Assembly: GCA_039707465.1 (NCBI GenBank)
Contig: CM077644.1
Span: 80,439,375 to 80,503,374, forward strand
Reading direction: 5' to 3'
DNA length: 64,000 nt
From: Rhabdophis nuchalis
Lineage: Eukaryota > Chordata > Lepidosauria > Squamata > Natricidae
Shown: positions 23,105 through 35,946 of the stretch, in pieces
How the letters are laid out: each line of letters starts with the position of its first letter
How positions within the stretch are numbered: the stretch's first letter is position 1
Notes under the pieces: generated by a model
Told to the model about the DNA's origin: nothing
Databases searched by the model: none
The model's input: the letters and a program-made list of their open reading frames with translations, nothing else
Position numbers and translations under genes: made by a program

Positions 23105-26100
23105 CTGTTTACCTATTAAGAAACAAATAAGTCTATCAATATTAAAAGCTGGAAATGTAGATCCGTGTTTAATATATGAATATAATAAAAGTTGCCGAGA
23201 TTTCAAAAGAGTCGCATACTTGCTCTCCAAAGAAACCCAAGGAAGGCAATATTCAAAAAAGTTTGAATCCTCCACAAATGTTGATATTAAAATGAAGCAC
23301 AAAGGGACCAAAAATTTGGTAGCTCCAAGCCTCCATTTATCATATTCTGGTTACTCTTCAAACTATATACATTTTAGCCTCATAGAGATTCTTTATGTGG
23401 TTCTGGAATCTCTGTAGCTTCTGAGAATGTGCCAAAAATCATTACAAACTTTTCATTGATTACACATCCATGAAATATATCATTTCTTCACTGCTTCAGT
23501 TAAGTCAGAAGTGTTCTGACAAGGCGATTAGTATTTTTACTGGATCTCTGGTTCTCTGGCTATGAGCAGCACATGGGAAAACTAGTTTAGTTGAAAACTA
23601 GTTTAGTGCATGAAATAGGAGAGACTTTAGTGACAACAAAAATAGGCACTTCATTTCACTTCATTTCCAAAAGGGAGACTGCCTTTAATGTGAAAATAAT
23701 TCTTGGCAAAGTGTTCAAGAGCTTTTTGTTCATGTTTATATCATTCTTTATTGCAAAGACACAACAAACCTCTTAACTCGGTTTTTAACTTTTTCAAGAT
23801 ATAAGCTATTTGGTAAGCATTTAGGACAAAAAAATCTGACAGTTCATTCTCAACCCACAATGGACCAATAACACTAGTTACAGGACTAGTGGTTCTCTGT
23901 GGTTCTCTGGCTGCCATTGGATGATTTCCACCTGCAATCATCACACAAGACCTACATGTTGGAGAACTCTAGAAATTCAAATTCCCCTTTCTCTCTACTC
24001 CCAGGGATATGAGGAAAGCTTGGATCAAGACTGGAAATAAATGTCAATAGGATATAAATATGATGTAAACTCTCAAGAGATTGTCCCAAAAGTGACAGGC
24101 AACTCGACATTCTTGGGGTTTTTTCCTTCGAAAACAATTCACTTCTTCCAGAAGCTTCTACAATTCTAATTGCATTTCCCACATGTCAGTTAGAATTGAA
24201 GAAACTCCTGGGTGGAGAAGTGAAATGTTTTCAGGAAAACAACAAAGAGAACAATTGTTGCCTTTTGGAAAAGTACCTTTGGAAAAACAATGAGCTGGCT
24301 GATTGAGAATCTCTATAGAAGTCAAGAGAATTGCCACACATCCCTGAGAAGAAATGGCTATAATGGCCCACTTTAGATTATATTGCAATATTCCAACATT
24401 TTGTCAACTGGACGTGGTCGGCAGTGATGATTTATAGTTCAAGTTTCTTTTTGAAGAACTTCTAATGAGGATTGCCTTGCCCCTTTGAAGGAACTTACAT
24501 GGGATGGGACATTGAACAAAGTGACACATACTGATATTGCAATGTTCCCTTTTTATACATGTTACGCATACCTATTATCTATGTACTGATTTGAGCTTCA
24601 TTTGAATAGCTACTCACATGGACATGCTGATGGTCATGTTGCCTCTTCTAGGGATTGGGGAAACATCTGATTTCAATGGAGCAAGATTAAAAATTTAATA
24701 GAAATAATGACTTTCTCTTAAACCTTATCTTTATATGCATAAGCCAGCATTTGAATATTTAAAGAGGAATGATGAGCTTCAGGCACCACACTTTCTATTC
24801 TTTTCAATGCTTTTTCTAGACTTCTGACAAAAAGACTTCCAGCTTTTCCAATAATACAATCACAATATCATTGTTGTTCTGAAATCATTGTCATACGCAG
24901 TGTCCTTGCACAGGTATAAGACTTTCCAAGAAAAGTATTAAATATACTAATTTACATTTATTGTAGCACAGCAAATTTCTTAATAGGCTGTAAGACGTAG
25001 GCTGAAGGTTTAATAACTAAAAAATTAGTTACTCTTGTATTAAATATATACTTTCTTTTTGCTCTTTTCTCCAATGCCATCTCCAATTTTCAAACCCTTT
25101 TTGAGCTTGTTCTCATTTTGTAATCTTGACAATTTACTTTACTTTTCCATTTAGTTCCCCTGCCACAATCATCTTTGTAAGAAAGAATAACATCCCCATC
25201 CCCATTTTTCCCCTGTAGAATTGAAAGGTTCTGCCATTAGCATGCTCCAGTCTTATTCCTGGAAACTATTTTCTAGATGTATTTGCAGCAAATTTTAGGG
25301 CTTTATTACATTGACAGAAGCCAAGAATTATGGTCAATAAAAGAATGTACCAGGAAGAAAAGGGACCTCATTATACAGCTTGTCAGCGTACATAGTAAAC
25401 ATTTTACACCTTGTCCTATCAAGAAATTACTTCACTTTTGATGTAAGCACTTTTGTAACTCAAGTGCAGTCAGGCAAGGTGGGGAAACAGCATTGGCTTC
25501 TGCACAATTGATCAATGAGTAACAATTTCTGCATTCTAATTTATTCAAAGTCAACACAGCAATCATTACTTACTTTATCTTTTAATTGTTGTGCATTGGT
25601 ACAGTTACTTAGTTAACTGGCTGTTGAGAGACAAGTTGCTTGGGAGACACAGATGTTCTTAAAAAAAATCAACTTTTTTATTTATGCTGACTGATGGTCT
25701 GTTTCAGTTCAGCTTGACAATTAAGGGTGAACTGATAGTTACCATCAACAACCTTACATTCAGACTTAAATGTAATTAGTCTTGTTATAAATTGGATGGA
25801 AAAATTACAATGCTAGTGCCAAACATTTCTTTTTAATGTAAAATACAAAGCACAGTCACATTTTCTTTCTTTGTGTAGTAATTCATTGCTAAGCCTTGAA
25901 CTTTATGAACCAGTTATGTTAGCAGGGTGCTTCTTGGTTCTTAATTCTTAATCCTTCAAGTGCAATGCACTTATTTATTCCAAATTGCTATTCCTATATA
26001 AGGGCATATCCACAAATGTTGGTTAAGCTCTTTTTGTCTTGCCTCTAAGCTGTTTTAAAAACATCTACCCAGACTGATGTGCTTTAACAACTGCTGGCAT

Positions 26101-26545
26101 GGCATTTAGTCTGGACTGTAGGCTACCATGATTTCCCACTGACCAGTTCTCTGATACTACCATGGTACTGTGCCTTCCCAGTTTTCTTTACACACAATCT
26201 ATAGCCAACCACTAGACCTATATGTGTATGTTTGTTTGTTGCAGTAATGTGCCATTCTATTCATATAGGAAAATGGTGAAATAATGCATACTTGCAGTTA
26301 ACATAAATGAGAGAGGGAGGGAGAGAGAGAGATCTACATCTCCAAAGCCAAGGCCCCCTGTTGCATAGAAATGCCTAGGAAAACTTTTCCTGCAGCAGTT
26401 TCCACCATCCTCAATTCTTCCTCATTTATTAGAGAAACAAGTCAAATGCTCTTCTAATATAGCTCCAGTAGAATGTGAGTTTGAATTCTGGTTTGGATAG
26501 CATAACCTATATTAGGAAAGTTCAATAGTAGAACATGCACTTTGT
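23105..26545. other. long AT-rich stretch without genes
   Basis: About 3.4 kb in which I identify only the old repeat at 24190-24330. No coding frame shows family motifs. This is one of the least repeat-loaded parts of the window. Confidence 0.4.
24190..24330 (+). repeat. old interspersed repeat (SW-MRS type)
   Basis: Plus-strand gaagaaactcctgggtggag, a purine-rich stretch, then ttgttgccttttggaaaag. The block order matches the reverse copy at 1312-1420. Confidence 0.45.
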
Positions 26546-27217
26546 TTATTAAACTTATATGCTGCCCATCTCACCTGGGAGCAATTCTAGATGGCTTTCA
26601 ATCAATAAAATGCCAGTATTGGCATTAAGACATATATTACTACACACAGTAACATTAAATTTCATTAAAATTAACAAAGATGGGGAAGAAGGACATAAAA
26701 TGCACATGAGGAGGAGATGGCGTCTTATCTTAGTCCATTAATCACCTCCAGAATTACATGTCCCTAGGCCAGTTGGCAGATTTAGGTCTTCAGATCCTTT
26801 TGCAAGGTCCATCGGGTGGTTGTGGATCTCATTTCAGAGGGCATGATGTTTCAGAGGGCAGAGGCCACAGCAGAAAAGGCTCTTCTGCTGGACCCATCAC
26901 CTTGAATCCCTTGGCCAATGGAATCCACAGCATGCCCATACTTTCAGCCAACCATATCAGGGTGAGATGGTTCCTCAAATAATCTAGATCCATGCCACAA
27001 AGGCCATTAAAGGTAAGAACCAACATTTTGAATTGAACCCAAAAGCAAATTGGTAACCAATGCATCTCATGGAACAATAGTGTAACATGGGCTACCTTAG
27101 GAATCTGTAGAACTGTCCACATGACTACATTCTGCACCAATTACAGCTGGATACTCATCAAGTATTGCAATATCCTATGCATGATATACCCAGGGCTTTA
27201 GTGGCTGAGTGGAGGGA
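26546..27217 (-). mobile_element. diverged L2-clade LINE 3' region
   Basis: Reverse-strand relative of the L2 copies but more diverged: a tail-like start (tttattaaacttatatgctg), then a coding remnant whose reverse frame (26829-27140) reads EMHWLPICFWVQFKMLVLTF, matching the ELHWLPVAF block of the younger copies. It has several stops and small indels. It is an older subfamily. Confidence 0.75.
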
Positions 27218-27267
27218 CTCCCAAATCAGGTAAAAAATTTTTGCATACAAATAGCAAAATTAGGGAT

Positions 27268-27620
27268 GCAAAATTAGGGATCCAGTGGCTCAATGGCTAA
27301 GAGGCGGAGCTTGTTGATCAGAAAGATCAGCAGTTCAGCAGTTCGAATCTCTAGTGTAGCGTAAAAGTGAGCTCCCATTACTTGTCCCACCGTCTGCCAA
27401 CCTAACAGTTCGAAAGCATATAAAAATGCAAGTAGAAAAATAGGAATCACCTTTGGTGGGAAGGTAACAGCATTCTGTGTGCCTTTGGCATTTAGTTATG
27501 GTGGCCACATGACCTCAGAGACATCTTTGAACAGCACTGGCTCTTTGGCTTTGAAACGGAGATGAGCACCACCCCCTAAAGTGCATATATGTGCAAGGGG
27601 AACCTTTATCTTTACCTTAG
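27268..27620 (+). mobile_element. Sauria-type SINE
   Basis: Head with A-box-like tggctcaatggctaagaggc and B-box-like cagttcgaatctc, a body with agtagaaaaatagg, and tail gcatatatgtgcaaggggaacc then tttacctt. Nearly full length. Confidence 0.85.
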
Positions 27621-29094
27621 CCATAGGTTCCATTGATATTATCTCCACTTACTGCTGAAACGAAGAGTGTCATTGTCAAACTAGATGATCCAGCACCAGA
27701 AATTTAGAAGGATTTTTCTATGTCATCAATTGTTGCCAAAAGAGTTCGCTGTTGGAGTAGTCTCTCAACTAGTAGCATGTAAGCAAAAGAAAAAAAACTG
27801 CCAGAGAACCTTCGTATTAAATGACATCCAGAACATTTCATTATAAAATTGTTTTATCAATACATTTTTATTAGGAAAAAATCATCAGAGGTACCACCTG
27901 AGATAGTTCTTCTACTTTAACTACTAAAATAAATGAATAAGCGAAGTGGCTTTGCAAAGGTTAAAAACAACTCATCTCAGATGGAAGAATAAAGAGACTA
28001 TACCAAGAAATGGCTACATAGGTGTACAAAAGTCTCTAAGTCCAACTTGCAATTTGATTTGCAGTGGAGATTTACAACAGTCCACGTTATCTACTCATCA
28101 CCTACAGCAATTTATTTTTGCATACTGCTGTCACCTAGTACGTACTTGCAACAATTCTAAAAGATGGAGGCACCTGACTCAGCTACTAATGGTTCTGAGT
28201 ACTGCTGAATAATGATGCTTCTTTGCACTCAAAATTACCTCTTCAAGCTGTTCCTTGGCTGTGACCCAAGAAGGTTGCCTTGAAATATATATAATAATAT
28301 CCTGGAACATAAGGTAGAATGATTATATTTCTTCCCCAGCTTTTTATGTTCACTGTTATATGGGTTTAACATAATAATGTGATTTAGGGTACGGATACAG
28401 GAAATAGCCATCAATTAATCCAATATGTTTCAGTGCTCATTCTTTTGTATTTAAGATTTTTGTTTGTAGAAGAACATTGCAGTTGCCCCTTCTAGGGTCG
28501 ATAAATAAATACTTTTTGGCTTGGCTTTTTGTGTTAATCAGAATCTTACAGTTTGTGAATCCTGATGAAAAACTTAGCTCAGTATATGAACTCAGGGAAC
28601 AGTAGCTTATTGAACAAATCATAGCTACAAATCATGGCTTAGCATAATAAATGACCTATACTATGCATTCATTTTGATTTCTAAAAGTTTCCAGGTTTAT
28701 TTCTGCATATATACTCCGGTTTACATTATAAGTGTTTTAAAAATGCTTTAAATATTTATAGCCTACCTTTGCCAGAAAGCAATTTCTGGATCTTAAAGAG
28801 CATTCTAACCACTTAGAGCCTGTAAGAAAGGACCATACAGAAAAAAAAATGTTGATCGAAGAGGAATGTTGGAGAAGAGATTCATATGTAGATGGGAATG
28901 TCAGCCTTAGCACACCATATCTGAGCTGTAGACATATGAGTGACCACTAGATGGTATAAGAACTTAAAAAAATAATTCTTTGCTGCCACTCAGTGGTTGT
29001 TCAAAGTATTGCGGCACCTAGAAGGCCTGTTCAGCTTAACAATAAAAAGTATTCTCAGTATAATTATAACAAAATAAAGAAGGGATAACTAATA
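27621..29094. other. no recognisable gene
   Basis: AT-rich DNA. Frames on both strands lack recognisable motifs. Confidence 0.4.
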
Positions 29095-29612
29095 TTAAGT
29101 CAGATATTCCTTTATCGATATAAATAAAAATTTAAAATAGTTTGTGCAAAATCGCTAATCTCAGAAATTACTGCACCAATCGGCACCAAATTTTCACACA
29201 ATGTTTGCTAAGAAAGGGAGTAACAATCATACGTACATTTTGTGTGGCTGCCACAACTGTGTCATGTGCAAGCAGCACAAACATAAAAGGTACATACTTC
29301 TCAGTTATTTTTTCCCTTAAGCTCCTCCCACCCGGCTGCTTCTTATGATGCATCACGCACACGCCCCTCACATTTCCAATGGTCATTTCCTCAGCAACCG
29401 AATAACACATAGAGGGAGAGAGAAAAATACAGTAGGTAGGTAGGTAGGTAGGTAGAGGGAGAGAGGAAGAAATATAGTAGGTAAGTAGGTTGGGGTTATA
29501 CGGTGGTTGTGTATATGTGTTTGTGTGTGCAGGTGTAGATCTACACACAGATTGGTTGGCCATTTAACCAGACTGGGCCACAGCAACGTGTGGCCGGGAA
29601 TGGCTAGTTCAT
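29095..29612 (-). repeat. dispersed repeat with cccggccac end
   Basis: The reverse strand starts near 29612 with ctagccattcccggccac, then ttgctgtggcccagtctgg, a CA-rich stretch, CTAC units, and ends near 29100 with ggtgccgattggtgcag and ttttatttatat. The first about 200 bp match the plus-strand copy at 54179. The class is uncertain. A Helitron-like origin is possible because of a tcctactagc start at the other copy, but no 3' hairpin-CTRR was found. Confidence 0.6.
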
Positions 29613-31535
29613 GAATAAAAAGAAATATCCAGTCTAAAATACCTGCATTCTCCTCTGCAAATAACTTTGGGACTGTCCTCACCTTCCCTTTAGCTCCATA
29701 TTAATCTTGCATTTAGTTAATTTCCATTCTAACATGACAGGAAGCTTTTGTTTTGAACAAGGGCACCTCACCTCCTTTGCACTTCTCCTTCCCCTCAAGT
29801 ATATAACTGGAAATGCAGATAATTATAGGGAAAGGTTTTCAAACACACACATTTTCTCACTGACACATAGGAGACTCTTGATGTGTTCGAAGCCTGTTTC
29901 TCATTAAATTTTATACACAGAAACCCTAACAAAAGCTTGTGCAGTGTTAGGGAACAATGATTCCTTTTTGCTAGTAAAGAGGAGATTTATAGAGAAAACC
30001 ACTTGAACCTGACAGCAACTGACATAATTTCTCAGTACATGAAAAGTGAGTGGGCCCCGATGAATCCACCCCTTTTCAGAAAAGCTGAAAGCTCCACATG
30101 TTTCCCCCCACCCCCCTGCAAACCATGGCAAGTGAATAGTTATGATTGTGGGTAATTAAGCAATACTATCTTTTACCTCAACCAATTCATATTTCCTTTT
30201 AAAAATCTGATTATGCCAGCCCTTCTCAACCTGATGGCCTCCAGATGTCTTGGGGACTGTGACTTCCAGAATTCCAACTTCAGCATGAAGGGCACAAGGC
30301 TGGATGAATAATATAAATCATTGGGTTTTTCAAGCAAGCAAATGTCACTTAGAAAATCCTAAGGGTGTGATTTAGTTGAAATGATAAATATTTAATAGAT
30401 GTGCATTCTTACAGGCAAAAACCCCTCCAAATCCCTTGCTTTATTTCTGTTCATAGGAACACATGGAGGCAGCATTCCAGATAAAACAACTGAAAGCCTG
30501 AATATGGCCTTAATACGAATTTGAAGCAACTGAAATTTCACATTTAAAACATTTAAATATCAAAGAGTATTTTGTGACAAAAGTGTGTGTGTGTGTCTAT
30601 TACAGCTGGTAGCAAAGCTTATGCCCAATATCATGTTTCCTAAATTGTCTAGGAAGTACATTCCTTTCACAACATTTCAAATTTACATTTGAAATCTAAG
30701 GTTCAAAGTTAACCTTAGAGTCTCAAGCCCCAAAATGAGACATTTGCTTTTTAGATTACATGTAAATATTATACACATGTTATCTATAGTCTTAATAAGA
30801 ATGTCTAGAATTCAGTGTAGCCCCTAATGTAGCTTAGGCTTTGTTAATTATAAGGTGTTAAAAATGTAATAATAAGGCTGAAATTCTCTTCATACTTATC
30901 TGGCAATAAATTCTATCAAACTCAGTTTAATTTCCTCTTGACTTATTGTGTCCAGGATTATGCTATCAGAAATTGCAAACTAATTGAACATTTAGTCAAT
31001 GTTGGCATTCTACATTTGTAGCAACAATTCAATAGTTATATTTTTAGGTGATTGTTATGTATTGAAAATATATAGTTGTGTTAAGCTATGCTAAAGTGAA
31101 ACTAACCTTTAGCTGACCCTAACTGTTAACTCCAACTGTTTTGGAGGAAAACAGAACATTCCTATTATGGCAGGCTTTTTCAAATATTGTGATTGGTTAA
31201 GGGCCTATGGGCCCAGAGTATAAATTACAGGGATTTACCTCTTGTCCCTCAGTTCCAGAACTCCATATTGTGGAGGAGATATCGATAAAAAAGGACATAA
31301 CTAACATCAATAAGGAAAAGTAGACCTATCTTTTCTTGATCCAACCACACCATACAAACAATAACATAATATGACTTTGATGATTGGCTTTGAACACAGA
31401 GACTTGGATCAGAAATGAAGTAAGGATTTCTATACTTGAATTTCTGTATTTTGGATCGCTTGATGGGACAGAAAAAAAATCTACAAAAACCAATATCTAA
31501 ATCCTTGGACAAATTTGGAGAAATTTGCTCAATCA
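29613..31535. other. AT-rich DNA with a MITE scrap
   Basis: No gene seen. At about 30218-30305, cagcccttctcaacctgatg and cttccagaattcc look like one arm of a common hAT-derived palindromic repeat. Confidence 0.4.
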
Positions 31536-31602
31536 TTTTAAATTAAGGTGACCAGACGTCCCACTTTTGGTGGGACAGACCCGCATTTCAAGCAGCTGCC
31601 CC

Positions 31603-32628
31603 ACGTTTATTTATTTTATTTTTATTTATTTGATTTATAGACCGCTCCCTCTCCCCTAAGGGACTCAGGGCAATGCACAGTACTTTAAAAAACATATCTA
31701 TAAATACAATAATACAATATTTAAAATCAAATTAAATAATTTACCCTGCGCTAAAATTTTAAAATCTTAAAACCTTTAAAACCCTTAATACTATTCCCTA
31801 CAATCCCTATTAAAACAAACTCAATTTATACTACAGGCTAGGGTAGGATAGCTTAGGCCAAGCTGGCCTGATGAAAGAAGTAAGTTTTTAACTTTTGGCG
31901 GAAGGAGCGGAGGTCCGTGGTTGTTCTAGGTTCGGGGGGTAGGTCATTCCAGAGGGTCGGGTCCACCACAGAGAAGGCCCTTCCCCTGGGCGTCGCCCGC
32001 TGGCACTGCCTAGTGGACGGCACCCGGAGAATTCCCTCTCTGTAGGAGCGGATCAGCCGCAGGGATGTATGAGGCAGAATGTGATCCCGCAAGTAACTAG
32101 GTCCCATGCCATGGAGCGCTTTAAAGATGGTAATCAACACCTTGAAGCGCACCTGAAAGGCCACAGGCAGCCAGTGCAGCTCACGCAGGAGTGGTGTTAT
32201 GTGGGAGAACCTAGAAGCTCCCAGGACTGCCCGCGCAGCCGCATTCTGGACTAGCTGTAGTCTTCGGGTGCACCTCAAGGGAAGCCCCATGTAGAGAGCA
32301 TTACAATAGTCTAGACGGGATGTCACAAATGCATGAGTGACTGTGCGAAGGGTGTCCCGATCCAATAAGGGATGCAACTGGCGTACCAGGCGAACCTGGT
32401 AGAATGCCCCCTGGCCACGGCCGTCACTTGATCTTCCATGGACAGCCGGGTATCCAGGAGGACGCCCTATCCACTGGGGCTAGATGTTCACCCCCAATGG
32501 CCAGTGATGGAGTAAACTGGTTGTACCGGGATGCCGGAAACCACAGCTACTCAGTCTTGGATGGGTTGAGTCTGAGTCTGTTCCTTCCCATCCAAACCCG
32601 GACGGCTTCCAGACACCGGGACATCACA
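31603..32628 (-). pseudogene. L2-clade LINE, RT C-terminal half and 3' end
   Basis: The longest L2 copy here. On the reverse strand, coding sequence begins near 32628 with the RT-proximal block LRLNPSKTE, passes a damaged stretch near 32380-32460, then runs open for 174 codons (32377 to 31853): LDYCNALYMGLPLRCTRR, LQLVQNAAARAVLG, LRELHWLPVAF, LWNDLPPEPR, ending KTYFFHQASLA. The 3'UTR and A-rich tail lie at 31603-31800. It lacks endonuclease and RT catalytic motifs through 5' truncation, so it cannot move itself. Confidence 0.88.
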
Positions 32629-32668
32629 CGTCCCGCGGCCTCTTAAAAATATCCCGCTTTTTGGCGTC

Positions 32669-33200
32669 GGGGGCCAGGCAGGCGGCAGGCGCTCTGCATG
32701 TGCAAAGAGGCGCGGGGCATGGGCAGGAAGCCATGGGCTGGCGGGCTGGCGGAAGGGGAGGGCCGGTGAGGGAGGAGCCAGGCCCAGGCAGGCAGCAGGC
32801 GGCGGAAGAGGAGGACAGCCTGCCGGAGCCCGCACGGCCCTGAACTTCTTTGCATCACGCCGCGATGCTCTGAGAGCAGCCGGACGGTAGCCCCACTGCC
32901 GCTGCCTCCTCGCCCGGCTCGTCCTGGGTGCCCATTGCAGAACGGGTAGGCGGCAGTGGGGCTTCTGACCCGCCGCTCTCAGCACATCGCAGTGCGGCGT
33001 AAAGAAGTTCAGGGCCGCATGGGCTCCGGCAGGCTGTCCTCCTCTTCCACCGCCTGCTGCCTGCCTGGGCCTGGCTTCTCCCTCACTGGCCCTCCCCTTC
33101 TGCCTGCCCGCCTGCCCGCCGCTTCCTGTCCCCGCCCCGTGCCTCTGAGCGCATGCAGAGTGCCCGCCGCCGCCCAGCCCTGCTCCGCCACCCCACCAAA
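32669..33200. repeat. GC-rich inverted repeat (fold-back arms)
   Basis: Blocks such as aagaggaggacagcctgccg (near 32808) recur inverted as cggcaggctgtcctcctctt (near 33028). The sequence around the centre near 32930 also pairs (gccccactgccgctgcct with ggcggcagtggggc). Arms are roughly 150-250 bp with mismatches. Confidence 0.85.
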
Positions 33201-33386
33201 TGCCTACCTGCAGGTGCCCTGCTCGGGGGGGAGGGAAGGAAGGGAGGGAGTCAGCCTGCGTGCTCCCCCGGCCAGCGAGGGAAGTGGGTGGCGAGGCTGC
33301 GGAGCTGGGAAAGGCCGTTGCGCTCCCCCCCCCGTCGATGGTGTCCCGCTTTAGTCAAGTTGAAATCTGGTCACCTTATTTTAAAT

Positions 33387-34702
33387 ATTATTCTTGACTT
33401 TCGGTGAAGAAATGATAAACTGAATAAGGCTCTGCCTCGTTTATCAGTGGAGCTGATAAATGAAATAAGTTTTGAATTAAATACAAGAATCGTTTCCATG
33501 GGAAAATGCTATTGTTTTAAATTCTTTAAAAAAAACATGATAGAATGGGTATTTGAAAGTTGCTAGAGGAAACCAGAAAGAACTAAAGATTCCAATTAAT
33601 GGAGAAGAACATTTAGATTCCATTTAAGAATACAGAATGAAATATTTTAACATTGGGCAATATGAAAGATATATTTTGAACAATATTTTTTATTGTTGCA
33701 ATTTTAATTTTTATTAAAGCTCTGATTAAAGTTTATATAAAATGTTAGCATTAATTGTAATTAAATGTTAAGTTTTATGTAGCTATCCTCTAAAATCTAT
33801 CCTATAATAACAATGCTATATGTTCATTTTCAAAGTCAGATTTTTCTACTGTGATTGATTCATAAAAGTTTACAAATGCTGCAAGGGAAATGTATTCTTG
33901 TTGCCTTCAAAATTAAAAATTGAAGCCTAACAAGAGTATCATTTTGAGCTATGAAATTGATAGCTAGTACAACTCTTTTTTTTAAAAGTGTTATATGGCA
34001 GTGGTATGTTAGATATATAGTAGTTAAGACTATCAAAGTTATGTTGAGCCAATAATGAAGAATTTTAGCAGGTCTGGATGCAGAAAGTCTCATAAAATAT
34101 TTTTCGGTATATGTGTGGCAAGCTTGATTTGTGCTGATGGATTTCTCTAAAAAATCCAGTATGTCTGACCTTCCCTTCTTGTAATATAGATGGAAGCATT
34201 CACCTTGCCCATATAAATATAAATTCCCACTACACTGTATATAACCTCTTCTTTTCTTCTTAAAAACTACTGTGCCGCCTATAACCAGGCAGAATTGTTT
34301 TGGCAGTTCCATCTGTCCCTAAAAAGCAACTATCCATCTTTAAATCAACTTTGTTGTTCTTCTGGTCTTTGCAATATTTGATCTCCTTTTTCTTTTTCTT
34401 GTTAACCTCCTTCATCAAATAAGACTTTGTCCCCAGGTATTAAGACAGCAGCTGTATGAAAACAACCCTCTTGGATCTCTTCTCTCCGTCTTTCTGGATA
34501 ATATTGTCAACCATATTGGACCTTTGTCAGAACAAGCCATGTTACAAGGCCAGTTGTCATTTATAATTAAAGTTGGGAAGATGATAGTTACATTAAATAG
34601 CCCCACACTCCTGGATTTTCTTGATTCAAACTCTTGGGTTAATGTAAGCATTGTGAGAAGATTTTGTGGTCTTGAGAAAACCAGCTTAAACCCCTCAAAC
34701 AA
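33387..34702. other. AT-rich DNA, unassigned
   Basis: No gene recognised. The 33826-33945 segment is repeated at 36824-36940. The reverse frame at 33860-34312 (150 codons) has no motif I can name. Confidence 0.35.
33826..33945 (+). repeat. direct repeat, copy 1
   Basis: Shares gttgccttcaaaattaaaaa and ttgaagcct blocks, in the same order and spacing, with copy 2 at 36824-36940. The similarity is roughly 80 per cent by eye. Confidence 0.75.
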
Positions 34703-34815
34703 TACGCTACGCTATGCTATGCTATGCTATGCTATGCTATGCTATGCTATGCTATGCTATGCTATGCTATGCTATGCTATGCTATGCTATGCTATGCTAT
34801 GCTATGCATTTATTT
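34703..34815. repeat. (GCTAT)n pentanucleotide array
   Basis: About 21 tandem GCTAT units ending gcatttattt. The last 15 bases (34801-34815) are the left target-site duplication of the L1 next door. Confidence 0.95.
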
Positions 34816-35097
34816 ATTTATTTTTATATTGAAAAAGTTTTATTGAGTTTACATTTTTTGTGGGGTAGGGTAAGGGTTACATAGAAATTTTGAGAGTGGT
34901 CACGTCAAAGTCGTCGGCTCCTCCGGAACCTCAAATTACATTATTAAAAAGAAAAAAAAAGAAACATTTCACATAACACTACAAGCTGGGAGCAAGTACA
35001 TATTCCTAAATTTTTCAGTTATATACTGTCAGTCAATTGCAAAAATCCAGATTACAAATATCATACAATATTACTCAAAAGAAAAACAAGGGCAGAG

Positions 35098-35946
35098 TTA
35101 TTTTTTAGATCTAAGTCTCTTGGCAATTGTATCTTCCCCCTTCTCCCCCGGGCCCCCAGCGGGCGGGGCCATGGCTCCCCCTGCCCCCCCTGGATCTTCT
35201 CCCAGGACAGAGGAATGTTTTTTAAGAAAGGCTTCCGCCTCAGCAACTGTTTTAATCTTTACTCTACCTCCTTCCCAGAACACCAGCATCCCTTCGGGTA
35301 TCACCCACTTGAACCAGATCCCATGATCAAACAATGTTTTAGACAAGAAGGAAAATTTCCTTCTGGCTTCTCTAATTTTTCTTGGAATCTGCTTCAAGAT
35401 GGTAATCTCCTTTTGTTGGTAAATCATAGGACTCCCTCTTTGCACCTTCAAGATTTCCTCTCTGGTTGACCTTCTAACAAATTTTACATGTATCTCTCTG
35501 GGTACTTCATTCATCCTAGCATATGCAGAATTTATTCTGTAGACTAGGTCAATGTCCCCTCTGATCTCATCTTTGGGTTTATGTAAATAGTCTGCAATAA
35601 TTGTACTCATAAGATCAGGGAGACATTCACCATCCATCTCAGAAACATTCTGGAATCTCAAAAAATATGTCATCCTTTCCAAATCAATCCTAGTCACATG
35701 CGCATTTATTTCCACAACCTCATTAGAAACATTTTTAATCTCTCCCTTAGCCCCCTCCAGCCCCCCTTTCAATTCTTCATTCTTCTGTGTATTCTCAAGC
35801 ACTTGTTTTCGAGTGTCCAATAGTTCCTTTTTAAAGTTGACATTTTCTGCCCTCTGAGCCTTAATTTCTGATACCAAATTTTGTATAACAGTTTCAAGGG
35901 CAGTCATTCTTTGTTCAAGGCTTGCGAGCGTTGCTTCTTGTGCCAT
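35098..35946 (-). CDS. L1 ORF1 protein (RNA-binding), 282 aa, intact
   Basis: Encodes an L1-type ORF1 protein, the trimeric nucleic-acid chaperone that coats L1 RNA in cytoplasmic particles. Residues about 1-90 are a charged heptad-rich coiled coil (LEQRMTALETVIQNLVSEI). Residues about 93-185 begin RIDLERMTYFLRFQNVSE, the RRM-type core. Residues about 186-250 form the C-terminal domain (PREIHVKFVRRSTREEILKV, then IPRKIREARRKF). The last 30 are a Gly/Pro-rich and then basic tail. The start is the first ATG in a continuous frame with no internal stop. The length is somewhat shorter than mammalian ORF1p. No ORF2 follows. Confidence 0.85.
   Translation of the reverse strand: MAQEATLASLEQRMTALETVIQNLVSEIKAQRAENVNFKKELLDTRKQVLENTQKNEELKGGLEGAKGEIKNVSNEVVEINAHVTRIDLERMTYFLRFQNVSEMDGECLPDLMSTIIADYLHKPKDEIRGDIDLVYRINSAYARMNEVPREIHVKFVRRSTREEILKVQRGSPMIYQQKEITILKQIPRKIREARRKFSFLSKTLFDHGIWFKWVIPEGMLVFWEGGRVKIKTVAEAEAFLKKHSSVLGEDPGGAGGAMAPPAGGPGEKGEDTIAKRLRSKK

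Larger units (their letters stand above)
31544..33378. mobile_element. GC-rich fold-back DNA element with L2 insert
   Basis: Ends taaggtgaccagac and tctggtcacctta are inverted repeats, flanked by exact 8-bp duplications ttttaaat (31536-31543, 33379-33386), the length expected for hAT. An L2 fragment occupies about 31603-32628. The remaining right part is a GC-rich inverted repeat (32669-33200). No transposase domain is visible in any frame. Confidence 0.85.

Noticed and set aside
32551..33407. CpG-rich frames as a possible gene or CpG-island promoter
   Set aside because: They lie within a fold-back transposon with exact 8-bp duplications.
33860..34312. 150-codon reverse frame in AT-rich DNA
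   Set aside because: No recognisable domain and low-complexity composition. It overlaps a repeated segment.
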